This document shows positions 27,604 to 35,663 of a stretch of 64,000 nt of DNA, piece after piece. The DNA is from JBFJKD01 sp041600415. GTDB lineage: Bacteria; Pseudomonadota; Gammaproteobacteria; Pseudomonadales; Porticoccaceae. Made by a program: the position numbers and the translations under genes. The notes beneath the pieces are model-generated. The model was not told the origin of the DNA and searched no databases. It saw only the letters and a list, made by a program, of their open reading frames with translations. Positions within the stretch are counted from its first letter, which is position 1; the number at the start of each line of letters is the position of its first letter. The stretch is taken from assembly GCA_041600415.1 (NCBI GenBank), contig JBFIKF010000004.1, positions 186,001-250,000 on the forward strand, read 5' to 3'.

Positions 27604-28506
27604 TTACCCAGGAAGATCTACTATACGCTCGAAAGCCGCCTGAAAATTCTGGCTTATTTCCGCTTTCAAAGCTTCTAATTCAATTGACGCAGGCGACCAG
27701 TTTATTTTTTGTGCTAATTTAGCGTTGATTACTGGCGCCAATATACCTGACGTTTTCACATAATTAATCTCAATAAGATCAGAAATTATTTTAACTCGAT
27801 AATCATCGCGCTTAGCCGAATCATAGAGGAAAATCACAGGGATGCCCATGGCGATGCAAGGCATTGCGCAATGTATTTTTGAGGTTATCACGAGCTTCGC
27901 TCGATCGCGATACTGCGCCAAAAGCTCTTCTGCGAGCGCAAGTTTGAGCTGGGTATTGGTAATTGGAAGCCGTATCCTCGCCTGATCAACCGTGATCGCC
28001 TGGCGGCGAATTGCCTTTGGAACTGCGTAGCGGGCTTTCTTTGAAATACCAACAATAAATACTTGCCCATCTTTCGGTACGTCTTTGCGTCTGGGAAGCG
28101 TGAGCGTGACACAACGACTATAATATGCTTCGACACCATATCGAGCCAATATCTCCATTGTACCCTTGTCTCTACAGCCAATGGGCTGCCAGCGTTTAAG
28201 ATAAGCAATTCCACTATCACTACAAACAACTTTTTCCGTTTCGGGCGTCATATGAAAAGAGAAGAAAATTGGTTTTACCATCGGCGAAGGAGGCCAATTT
28301 TCGGTGTTCATAAAAAATCCGTTTAGTGGCACGGTGCATGGTTCTTTTATTTGATTTAATGCCTCGCGACATACATATCCATCAACTCGGGGCAAAAGCC
28401 TACTAACCGCCAACGTTTGAATATCATCGCCGAGATTAAAAGATCTTTCAAAATGTTTCCCCGTATACTCCAAGACACATATTTTTTTAAACAGAACATC
28501 TACCAT
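27604..28506 (-). CDS. Polysaccharide pyruvyl transferase family protein
   Basis: 300 residues. It carries LGDDIQTLAVSRLLP near the N-terminus (the G-D-x-I-Q glycan-enzyme loop) and the ITSKIHCAMPCIAMGIPVIFL segment typical of the C-terminal nucleotide-binding half of PF04230 enzymes (CsaB/WcaK-like). The family transfers pyruvate from phosphoenolpyruvate to sugars as ketals. The gene is AT-richer than its neighbours and lies on the opposite strand to the LPS-core genes. Its start overlaps the end of the PP-loop gene by 7 nt, so the two are translated as a pair and probably act on the same glycan. Family confident; acceptor unknown. Confidence 0.85.
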   Translation of the reverse strand: MVDVLFKKICVLEYTGKHFERSFNLGDDIQTLAVSRLLPRVDGYVCREALNQIKEPCTVPLNGFFMNTENWPPSPMVKPIFFSFHMTPETEKVVCSDSGIAYLKRWQPIGCRDKGTMEILARYGVEAYYSRCVTLTLPRRKDVPKDGQVFIVGISKKARYAVPKAIRRQAITVDQARIRLPITNTQLKLALAEELLAQYRDRAKLVITSKIHCAMPCIAMGIPVIFLYDSAKRDDYRVKIISDLIEINYVKTSGILAPVINAKLAQKINWSPASIELEALKAEISQNFQAAFERIVDLPG

Positions 28507-29663
28507 GATATTTTTCGCTGTATTATTCTTACAATACGCCTCATACTACTACCTACCCTTCGCCCTTTCATAATAATTTTGTTCATAGATTTTGGTCGAT
28601 CAACAATATGCTGCCATGCCTGATATATATCGGTACCACTCAACCCAGCCGACCGCATGGCCAATATATTATCCTGCGCAAGTTTCGTTAGCAATTCGTC
28701 ATAAATAACCAGCTTACGGATGTCCTCTGCTTGCAACATAGAAGTGAATGTCGTTGCATTATCAAGCGCACCGACTGCGAAGAGGCTTGTCTTGGTTCTA
28801 AGGCATTTTTCACAGCGCTCGCAGTTGTAGGTACCAGTGACATTATCCCAACATACTCTAAGATGATTTAATGCCAGGTTACTTTTTGCAATCATTTTAG
28901 TTTTTTGAAACCGACTTGTTTCACAGCCATCGTGAATAATTTCAAGTCTTTCGTCAGAAAACAGTGGATCGGTGTCGGGATGCGATCCCCAGGGAGTCAA
29001 CATTTTATAATCTAGCGAAGATGGAATATATAGCCGATCCAGATAATCGCTCAATTGCCGAGCAACGGCACCAAGACCATAGCCGTGTCCGTGGGCCCCC
29101 CAACGCCCGTAGTCTCTGTATACCCGTATACTGTTTGTTTCAATCTGGACGAAGCGAACACCCGTTTCAGCCTGTATAGCTCGCCCCATAGCAGCAATTG
29201 CCGCCCTCCTGGGGGTATCAGTAAGCTTCACATCATAACCGTGAACATAGATCAGGTCAGTGATATCGCTCTTATTCTTAATAAACGTATAGAATGAATC
29301 CACACCGCCGGTAAAGAAGCTACCAACCCTCCCGGTTTTAGACGTATCTCGCTCAATGGCTGTGTCCGCAACCAGTTTGATTTTTTGGTAACTGGGAAAC
29401 CAATCAGTGAATGTCTCAATTAATCGTTGTTGATTATGAATGAATGCAGAGGAGATCGGATCAATAATGTGAAGATCCAGGCCATTTTTCATGCCACCCA
29501 ATGCACCCATCGCTACTGCAGATTCTGCGCTGGCATTGAGCTTTACATCGTCTGATGCAAAGTACAGATGGTAACTACGGCCATTAATGGACAGGTCGTA
29601 ATCCACCCGATTGCCGCTAGCGACACCACCCGTTATTGTTATTCCATCGTCCGCTGATGCCAT
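28500..29663 (-). CDS. QueC/ExsB-like PP-loop ATPase of a polysaccharide island, function unknown
   Basis: 387 residues. Around 117-123 is FTGGVDS, a PP-loop pyrophosphatase motif of the SGGxDS class. It is followed by LIYVHGYDV and the conserved TPWGSHPDTDP at 224-233. Near 271-287 four cysteines spaced C-x9-C-x2-C-x2-C (CWDNVTGTYNCERCEKC) recall the zinc site of QueC. The N-terminal 100 residues match nothing I recognise. PP-loop enzymes adenylate a carboxylate or amide before amidation, thiolation or amidine formation; here the coupled pyruvyl-transferase suggests a sugar substrate. It is not the WbpG/PseA amidotransferase type, whose cysteine arrangement differs. The start is uncertain because no clear ribosome binding site precedes ATG 29663. 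Confidence 0.72.
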   Translation of the reverse strand: MASADDGITITGGVASGNRVDYDLSINGRSYHLYFASDDVKLNASAESAVAMGALGGMKNGLDLHIIDPISSAFIHNQQRLIETFTDWFPSYQKIKLVADTAIERDTSKTGRVGSFFTGGVDSFYTFIKNKSDITDLIYVHGYDVKLTDTPRRAAIAAMGRAIQAETGVRFVQIETNSIRVYRDYGRWGAHGHGYGLGAVARQLSDYLDRLYIPSSLDYKMLTPWGSHPDTDPLFSDERLEIIHDGCETSRFQKTKMIAKSNLALNHLRVCWDNVTGTYNCERCEKCLRTKTSLFAVGALDNATTFTSMLQAEDIRKLVIYDELLTKLAQDNILAMRSAGLSGTDIYQAWQHIVDRPKSMNKIIMKGRRVGSSMRRIVRIIQRKISW

Positions 29664-29708
29664 AAGGCCAGACTCGATTTCCCTGTAATATTACAATTAT
29701 GCGGACGC

Positions 29709-29738
29709 ATTTTACCCGGAGCCAGTTGCGCGGCACAA
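29709..29738 (-). promoter_or_regulatory. Possible promoter of the PP-loop/pyruvyl-transferase pair
   Basis: Minus strand: TTGTGC (29738-29733), 18 nt, TAAAAT (29714-29709); the predicted start is about 40 nt before the ATG at 29663. Confidence 0.35.
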
Positions 29739-30252
29739 CCACGAATTCACTAATCTTCGCAGTGGTTATACCAGGTATGCGACGCGCCATCTTTATTGAA
29801 TCATGAGTCAAAAACCGATATCAAAGGCGTGGCCAACCCCAAACTTAATCATCAGCGTGACGTATACAGAATCAAACCGAACGATATTCTGGTTATTAGC
29901 TCTTATCGAATCCAACCAATGACTCGGCTTGCGGCTAATAGACCACGAATGCTGACTAAGTTATACGTGCGCAAGCATACTTGGGGAACTCTTCATTTTG
30001 GGTTAGGCATCCCTGTGTTACATAAAGAGACTACCCGACAGCCATCAACCATCTGGCAACAGCCAGCCACTTGTCAGCCTGCCTAACAAAATTGACCAGG
30101 ATCCATGAAATACCTTCCGCAAGGAGTGCGAATAGAGCACACCCTCAAACTGAACGGACGCAGGACGCATTTCGCGCTTTCCAGCTTTACCCTGAAGGTT
30201 CAGAGATGTGGTTTGCAAGCTTTTTGTATTCAAAATGAACCCCCTCCAGGCC

Positions 30253-30258
30253 TATAAT
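30253..30258 (+). promoter_or_regulatory. -10-like TATAAT before the family 2 glycosyltransferase
   Basis: TATAAT about 50 nt before ATG 30310, within AGGCCTATAATGAGGCCT, so the hexamer sits between two AGGCCT half-sites that could be an operator. No good -35 is visible. Confidence 0.4.
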
Positions 30259-30309
30259 GAGGCCTATCAAATTTTATTGCCGCCGGTCATCAAAGTAGAA
30301 AGATATTGA

Positions 30310-31290
30310 ATGAAAGACCATCAACCGTTATTCAGCATAATTATCCCATCATACAACTACGCGCATTCGCTAGGTCGCGCGATTGAATCGACCTTGTGTC
30401 AGGTTGGCAATGATTACGAGCTAGTCATTATCGATGATGGCTCCACCGATAATACCGCAGACGTCGTCAGCGGCCTCCAGTTAAAGTATCCCTCTCGCAT
30501 CGCATATTACACCCAGGAAAATGGCGGCCCAGCCACTGCCCGCAATCGAGGTATAGATATGAGCACTGGTCGCTATCTGGTTTTTCTCGATGCCGATGAC
30601 GCACTGACAGACTCAGCTCTGCAGTTGTTCCGCGATAGTATTAATCTACAACCTGCTACAGGAATGATAATCGGCGGTCACTGGAGTGTGAGTCAACACG
30701 GAACAGATGAGCAAAAACGCTACCGCTCACCTGGCATACTCCCCGCTGATTCGTTGTCCCGGCTGCAGGCGTACTTGCTAGATAAATCTTTGGTGATAGC
30801 ACATGGAGCCTGCGCTATGCGCCGCGATGTATTTGATCGATACAGATACCCGGCGCTCTTTAGGAGCAGCGAGGACATTCCAGTATTTGCTTACATTCTG
30901 GCTAATTTTTCAGTATGCACCATCAATAAACCGATTGCCAAAATCTACTTACATACAGATAGCCTGCGACATAACGTCGACCACGCTAGAACCATTGGTG
31001 ACAGTCTCGTGAACGAGGTGTTCTCGCCGGACAGGATGTCTGGGGCCTTACAAATATTGAAAAAACCGTTTCACATACAGCGCAATCTGTCCCTGTCACG
31101 CACATTCTTCATCGCGGGCGACCATAAGGCCGGTTACCTTTTATTTATCGCCGCACTGAAGTTAAATTGGCGGGTATTATTTAAATGGTCATACTCTGGC
31201 AAAGCCATCCGCGCTTTCCTAAAAAGTAGAAAGGATAACACCAAAAAGAAACGTGCTTTGGCCGCACGCAGTTGTCCTAGAAAGGAGTGA
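30310..31290 (+). CDS. Family 2 glycosyltransferase
   Basis: 326 residues. The GT-A domain occupies residues 8-220: FSIIIPSYNYAHSLGRAIES, VIIDDGSTDNTAD, ENGGPATARNRGID and FLDADD (the DxD-like metal motif). The C-terminal 80 residues are basic and may associate with the membrane. It would transfer a nucleotide-activated sugar in LPS or capsule assembly. It stands alone between two gene-poor stretches in the AT-richer island; acceptor and donor are unknown. Confidence 0.9.
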   Translation: MKDHQPLFSIIIPSYNYAHSLGRAIESTLCQVGNDYELVIIDDGSTDNTADVVSGLQLKYPSRIAYYTQENGGPATARNRGIDMSTGRYLVFLDADDALTDSALQLFRDSINLQPATGMIIGGHWSVSQHGTDEQKRYRSPGILPADSLSRLQAYLLDKSLVIAHGACAMRRDVFDRYRYPALFRSSEDIPVFAYILANFSVCTINKPIAKIYLHTDSLRHNVDHARTIGDSLVNEVFSPDRMSGALQILKKPFHIQRNLSLSRTFFIAGDHKAGYLLFIAALKLNWRVLFKWSYSGKAIRAFLKSRKDNTKKKRALAARSCPRKE

Positions 31291-31493
31291 AAATCTGTTA
31301 CCTCGCTGATCACGCCTGCGAGCACGGCTCGGCGCTGTGCCCTGCTATCCAGAGCCCGCCAGTGGAAGAAATATGGAGCCAGAGCCTGAATCCCACACCG
31401 CGAATGGGCAAAACTATGCGGCCGGCCACGCACCGTGGCCCGATTGCTAAGCTATCCCTCAAGCAGCGCCCGCCAACTTCGGGCGAGGACTAA
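31287..31493 (+). pseudogene. Possible remnant of a glycosyltransferase gene start
   Basis: GTG 31287 overlaps the previous stop (GTGA) and reads MKICYLADHA, like the N-terminus of many family 4 glycosyltransferases. The remaining 58 codons look non-coding. The AAGGAG motif is too close to this GTG to serve it, which lowers confidence. Confidence 0.3.
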
Positions 31494-31757
31494 TTGTTGC
31501 GCAAAGCAGTACGGACCCACGAGCTAATCTGGGTGCGCGCCCTGGCCGACTAGCTGGTTGAAGGGACCAAATCACGTACCAGTATGGCATAATGAGCGAT
31601 CCTCAGGGAAATGATCATTCGCCCTCGCGGCGGAAAAACCAATGGCAACCAGGACACTGAAAATGGTACACAGGCGGCGGTATACGTTTGCTGAGTTGCG
31701 CTTAAAATCAAAAACAACATACCTCCGCCAGTCCCCATATCCTGTGGATAATGCCGC
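31291..31757. other. Gene-poor stretch before the sulfotransferase gene
   Basis: About 470 nt of clearly higher GC than the flanking sulfotransferase gene. I see only the possible remnant listed above and no intact gene, tRNA or terminal repeat. Confidence 0.5.
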
Positions 31758-32492
31758 ATGTTAAATCCCGAAAAACGTGTAAAAATCTTTCTCAAAAAAA
31801 GAAAAATACGCCGAGAGACACCGCAGATTTGGCTTTTACCTCAGGCCAAGTTTGGATATATACAAATCCCTAAAGTAGCGAGCCGCTCCATTCGCGCCGG
31901 TATTATAGAGATGGCGCGCAGGGAAATGGAATACAGTATACCCCAACAAAGTAAATCGGACGCGCAAGTAGAAAAAATATTTAGCAGCCACATGCCACAT
32001 AAAAAGCTCGCAGAATTAAGTAAAGAATATTTTTTATTCGCATTTGTACGAAATCCGCTTACCCGCCTCTATTCAGCTTATATGAACAAGCTAATCGACC
32101 CTCAGCCCCGGGGTGGTCGAAACATTTTTTCTCACATGGATATGCCAATAGGCATGGCTTTCGAAAGCTTCGTCAAGCGCGTTGCGGAATTAAAAGATAA
32201 TGAAATAGATCGTCATCTTAGACCTCAACGCTGGTTCCTGACCTGTGAAGGTCGACTTTTTACAAACTACGTCGGAAAGATGGAAACTTTTTCAGCCGAC
32301 TGGACGGTGCTTCAGAACAAATTCAGCTTACCCTGCTTATCGCATAAAAATTCGAGTAGCGCGATGGGAATGCAAACTGGACACCGGTTCACACGTCGGC
32401 TCGCAGAAATCGCGATTGAGCGCTACAAAGATGACATAGAGCTATTCGGATATGGGGATCAGGTGCGGCAATTTATGGATGGACTGAATTGA
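31758..32492 (+). CDS. Sulfotransferase family 2 protein (carbohydrate sulfotransferase-like)
   Basis: 244 residues. The PAPS-binding motifs are visible: the 5'-phosphosulfate loop in YIQIPKVASRSIRAGI (residues about 35-50) and the 3'-phosphate loop in FVRNPLTRLYSAYMNK (residues about 96-111). This arrangement is that of HNK-1/chondroitin-type Sulfotransfer_2 enzymes, which sulfate sugar hydroxyls. The gene is AT-rich, with many AAA/ATA codons unlike its chromosomal surroundings, and sits alone, so recent horizontal acquisition is likely. The donor PAPS can be supplied by cysC at 7654-8247. The target is presumably the LPS or capsule made in this locus. Confidence 0.85.
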   Translation: MLNPEKRVKIFLKKRKIRRETPQIWLLPQAKFGYIQIPKVASRSIRAGIIEMARREMEYSIPQQSKSDAQVEKIFSSHMPHKKLAELSKEYFLFAFVRNPLTRLYSAYMNKLIDPQPRGGRNIFSHMDMPIGMAFESFVKRVAELKDNEIDRHLRPQRWFLTCEGRLFTNYVGKMETFSADWTVLQNKFSLPCLSHKNSSSAMGMQTGHRFTRRLAEIAIERYKDDIELFGYGDQVRQFMDGLN

Positions 32493-32850
32493 TTTATCGG
32501 GATTCTCTCGGGATACTTCCCGAATACACACCGATGCGTCGCGCCAGTTTATTCCGTGCATCCTGCAAATGCTAGCCGTGGACCGCAAACTTACGGCAAC
32601 CGGCGGGGAGCTTGATTCCTGCTCGCGGCATGTGGTGTAAGGGTCACCAATGCGGCAGGATAATATATCGTCCCGTCTTGAGCTAAATGTTGGACGTTTT
32701 AAACGCGTTTTCGGTTTCCAGGCAGACGTATGATAAGATCCAATCGTCGCGCGAAGCCTGTTTTAGCTATTTGCACACGATCTGAGCAGGTCGGGATGCT
32801 CTTAAATTATTTTCTGCTTAGGTCATTCTAAAAAAACTATATTCATACCG
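32493..32850. other. Intergenic stretch without recognisable gene
   Basis: About 360 nt between the sulfotransferase gene and the unknown protein. All frames are broken. TATATT at about 32839 could be a -10 for the next gene, but no -35 matches. It probably marks the right boundary region of the polysaccharide island. Confidence 0.45.
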
Positions 32851-33453
32851 ATGACGCCCGTGAAGAAAATATTGTTTATCTCACTATTAATATTCGTCAC
32901 CTGGAAACTAACCAACGGGCCAGGCGAGGTAACCCTTGGCCCTGGCGTCATGGCGAAGGATGCGCCCGTGCAACAGAATGCAGTTTTGTCACAAAAATTC
33001 CAGCTGGACGATTACGAAATTACCCCTACGGCGCGCTTTGACATCAGGGCCAAAGTGCTGGGCAGCAAGAGCTACACCTTTGGGCGCGAAGCGGATGTAT
33101 CTCCGATCGATCTCACTTTGGGATGGGGGCCCATGTCCGACGAAAGAATTTTGCAGACAATACAAATCTCGCAAAGTAATCGTTTCTATCGATGGCGCGT
33201 GAAGGAGTTTCCAATACCCCGTCGCGAAATCGAAACGAACAGTGCCAATATGCACATGATTCCAGCTAATAAAACTATCGCAAAAAAAATTAAGGCGGCC
33301 CGCCAGGGAGATATTATTAAACTCTCTGGCCACCTGGTAAATGTCAGCGCTCCGGACGGATGGATGTGGAAAAGCTCCCTTACTCGTCAAGATACCGGTA
33401 GTGGCGCCTGTGAATTGATCTGGGTTGAACAATTTGATGTGCTCACTCTGTAA
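32851..33453 (+). CDS. Hypothetical membrane-anchored or exported protein
   Basis: 200 residues, not recognised by me. An N-terminal MTPVKKILFISLLIFVTWKL reads as an uncleaved signal anchor or signal peptide. The rest is soluble and mixed alpha/beta, with the conserved-looking segments PTARFDIRAKVLGSKSYTFG, DLTLGWGPMSDERIL and GHLVNVSAPDGWMWKSSLTR. It has normal codon use for the chromosome, unlike the sulfotransferase gene before it. Uncharacterised proteins with an LTLGWGPM-like core occur in other gammaproteobacteria (from memory). No function can be proposed. Confidence 0.7.
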   Translation: MTPVKKILFISLLIFVTWKLTNGPGEVTLGPGVMAKDAPVQQNAVLSQKFQLDDYEITPTARFDIRAKVLGSKSYTFGREADVSPIDLTLGWGPMSDERILQTIQISQSNRFYRWRVKEFPIPRREIETNSANMHMIPANKTIAKKIKAARQGDIIKLSGHLVNVSAPDGWMWKSSLTRQDTGSGACELIWVEQFDVLTL

Positions 33454-33557
33454 ACGATGTGCCCCTAACGGCATGACTGAATATTCCACACCACTGCTCT
33501 GCGATCGTAGAACGATGCTACACTTCGTACACTTTCGGACAATACAAGGGGACTGCT

Positions 33558-34142
33558 ATGGCGCGTGTGGCAATAGTTAAAGGGGCAACTGGCGACGACC
33601 CGATGATCGCGGCGATATTCGATTGGGTCACCCAAATGGAGGGTGCTGTGCCAAACCACTTTTACGTCGAGATGAATTTTCCAGAACACTTCAAGGCGAA
33701 ACTCAGCGCCACTCGCGTGCTATGGGAAATGGGCGAGTTATCCCTTGAGGAGATTCAACACGTTGGCATTCTGGTTTCCCGGGATAATGGCTGTGCCTAC
33801 TGTACGGCGGCGTTTTGCACCATTCTCAATCACGGCCTGGGCGCCCCTGAAAGCGGCGTAAAAACATTGGTCAGCCAGGGTGTTGAAGCGGTAACCGATC
33901 CGCGGCTTAAAGCGATTCTAACGTTCGCTCTGAAGATCAACAAATATCCTGAAACGACAACCGACGCTGATATGGACGTGTTGCGCGCTCAGGGGCTAAC
34001 TGACAAAGGTATTGTGCAGCTTGTGCATCTGGTGAGTGATTTTGCGTCGTACAATCGCCTTAATCTGGTGCTGCAAACCGACTACGATTACCGCGACCTG
34101 TGGCGCGCGGCTGCGCAGTTAGAGCCATCCGAATCGTCCTGA
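33558..34142 (+). CDS. Carboxymuconolactone decarboxylase/AhpD-like family protein
   Basis: 194 residues, preceded by GGGGACTGCT as ribosome binding site. The helical CMD fold holds GCAYCTAAFCTIL, with C79-x2-C82 as the redox pair; the AhpD His normally three residues after the second Cys is Phe86 here. AhpD-like proteins are alkylhydroperoxidases or disulfide reductases. The missing His makes classical AhpD chemistry doubtful, and many CMD proteins have unknown roles. No partner gene is adjacent. Confidence 0.8.
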   Translation: MARVAIVKGATGDDPMIAAIFDWVTQMEGAVPNHFYVEMNFPEHFKAKLSATRVLWEMGELSLEEIQHVGILVSRDNGCAYCTAAFCTILNHGLGAPESGVKTLVSQGVEAVTDPRLKAILTFALKINKYPETTTDADMDVLRAQGLTDKGIVQLVHLVSDFASYNRLNLVLQTDYDYRDLWRAAAQLEPSESS

Positions 34143-34287
34143 CTATTGCGGGATTACCTGCGACTGGAAGTCCCCAATCGCAGAGCCCGAAATCTTCGAA
34201 TCAGGGAAGCGGCGGCGTCCACAGGTCTGTCATAATTACACCTGTCGTAGTCCAGAACGGCATGCACTTTGATGCTTGATACCTGTA

Positions 34288-35016
34288 ATGCGTAAAAACT
34301 ATCGTCCAACAACTCGGAGGCGTCCTTGGCTCGTCAGGGGTTTTTTGTGTGCCCTTGTGGGGTTAGTTGGCCTTCCGGTACTTGTGATTCTGAGCCTGCG
34401 CTGGATACCACCACCCACCAGCGCATTTATGCTGGGATGGCAAATCGACCATAGTTTCAGGAATCTGCCCGCACAAGCAAAACTTCACTATCGATGGACG
34501 CCGTGGGAGCAGATTTCACCGTTTGCGCCGCTGGCCGTGATCGCCGCCGAAGATCAAAAATTTCCCGATCACTGGGGTTTTGATTTTACCGCGATTAGTG
34601 CAGCGCTCGACCACAGTCAGCGCGGTGGCCGCCTGCGAGGCGCGAGTACCATTAGCCAGCAAGTGGCCAAGAATCTGTTTTTATGGTCGGGGCGCAGTTT
34701 TATCAGAAAGGGACTGGAAGCCTACCTGACCCTACTAATTGAAACCCTGTGGCCAAAACAGCGTATTCTTGAAGTCTACCTGAATGTGGTCGAATTTGGC
34801 GATGGCGTGTACGGCGTCAATGCTGCGGCTGAACAGTTTTTTGGAACCACGCCGTCGCGACTTACCCATACCGAGGCGGCGCGCCTGGCCGCTGTGTTAC
34901 CAAACCCCAAAGGCTTTAGCGCGGCCCACCCATCGGCGTATGTTTGGCAACGGGTGCGCTGGATCAGGAGCCAGATGAATCAACTTGGCGGTACTGCATA
35001 CCTGAAAAAGTTGTGA
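34288..35016 (+). CDS. mtgA: Monofunctional peptidoglycan glycosyltransferase
   Basis: 242 residues from ATG 34288 (a TTG at 34276 would add four residues). A basic cytoplasmic tip is followed by one TM helix (FLCALVGLVGLPVLVILSL). The GT51 domain has the catalytic motif AEDQKFPDHWGFD, GASTISQQVAKNLFL, then YLNVVEFGDGVYGVNAAAEQ. It polymerises lipid II into glycan strands in the periplasm. It has no transpeptidase domain, which distinguishes it from class A PBPs. Confidence 0.96.
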   Translation: MRKNYRPTTRRRPWLVRGFLCALVGLVGLPVLVILSLRWIPPPTSAFMLGWQIDHSFRNLPAQAKLHYRWTPWEQISPFAPLAVIAAEDQKFPDHWGFDFTAISAALDHSQRGGRLRGASTISQQVAKNLFLWSGRSFIRKGLEAYLTLLIETLWPKQRILEVYLNVVEFGDGVYGVNAAAEQFFGTTPSRLTHTEAARLAAVLPNPKGFSAAHPSAYVWQRVRWIRSQMNQLGGTAYLKKL

Positions 35017-35091
35017 CGGAAACAAATAAATTACCGCCCACTACGCAGAATGCCAGGGCCCAGAAGTAGACCCTGGCAACCCACAGGTCAA

Positions 35092-35574
35092 TCACAATTT
35101 GCTTAACACATGATCCGCGGCGCTAACTTTAAATTTACCCGGCTCCTCGATCAGTGCATCGACCACCCTGCCGTTATCAACGATCAACGCAAACCGTTGG
35201 CCGCGCTTGCCCATGCCGAAACCGCTGGCATCCAGCTCCAACCCCAGCGCCTTGCTGTACTCGCCGTTGCCGTCGGCAAGCATGGTTACCTTGCCATCCG
35301 CGCCAGCCTGTTTGCCCCAGGCGTCCATCACGAACACATCATTGACGGCCATGCAGGCGATGGTATCGACGCCTTTCGCCTTGAAGGCGCTCGCCTGCTC
35401 AATAAACCCCGGTAAATGTTCCCGGGAACAGGTGGGGGTAAACGCCCCCGGCACGGAAAACAGCACGACTTTTTTGCCACTGAACAACGCATCACTGGTC
35501 AGAGAACCGGGACCGTCTGCCTTCATTATGGTGAAACGCCCTTCCGGGACCTGATCACCCGCTTTAATTGTCAT
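35092..35574 (-). CDS. Peroxiredoxin of the Prx5 group
   Basis: 160 residues. The active-site loop VPGAFTPTCSREHLPGF puts the peroxidatic Cys at 49; a second Cys at 74 (TIACMAVND) may be structural. The size and the AFTPTC motif are those of Prx5-type enzymes, which reduce H2O2 and alkyl hydroperoxides with thioredoxin or glutathione/glutaredoxin. No glutaredoxin domain is fused. It lies 89 nt after the acyl-CoA dehydrogenase operon on the same strand, but is probably separate. Confidence 0.93.
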   Translation of the reverse strand: MTIKAGDQVPEGRFTIMKADGPGSLTSDALFSGKKVVLFSVPGAFTPTCSREHLPGFIEQASAFKAKGVDTIACMAVNDVFVMDAWGKQAGADGKVTMLADGNGEYSKALGLELDASGFGMGKRGQRFALIVDNGRVVDALIEEPGKFKVSAADHVLSKL

Positions 35575-35663
35575 ACATCTCTCCTTTCGCTGAATATCTG
35601 GAAGTGGACCTTGATTTTTGCCGACAAAAAATTATCGCACCGAAACGTTTAACTAACCAGAGG

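Larger units (their letters stand above)
29664..30309. other. Gene-poor spacer in the polysaccharide island
   Basis: About 650 nt between divergent genes. It holds a possible minus-strand promoter and, near the right end, TATAAT at 30253-30258 flanked by two copies of GGCCTAT, a likely -10 for the glycosyltransferase gene. The ORFs here (for example a 96-codon one at 29796) have no ribosome binding site or recognisable protein features. It looks like decayed DNA. Confidence 0.5.

Noticed and set aside
29796..30086. 96-codon ORF in the gap before the family 2 glycosyltransferase
   Set aside because: No ribosome binding site, no plausible domain, and composition of random sequence.
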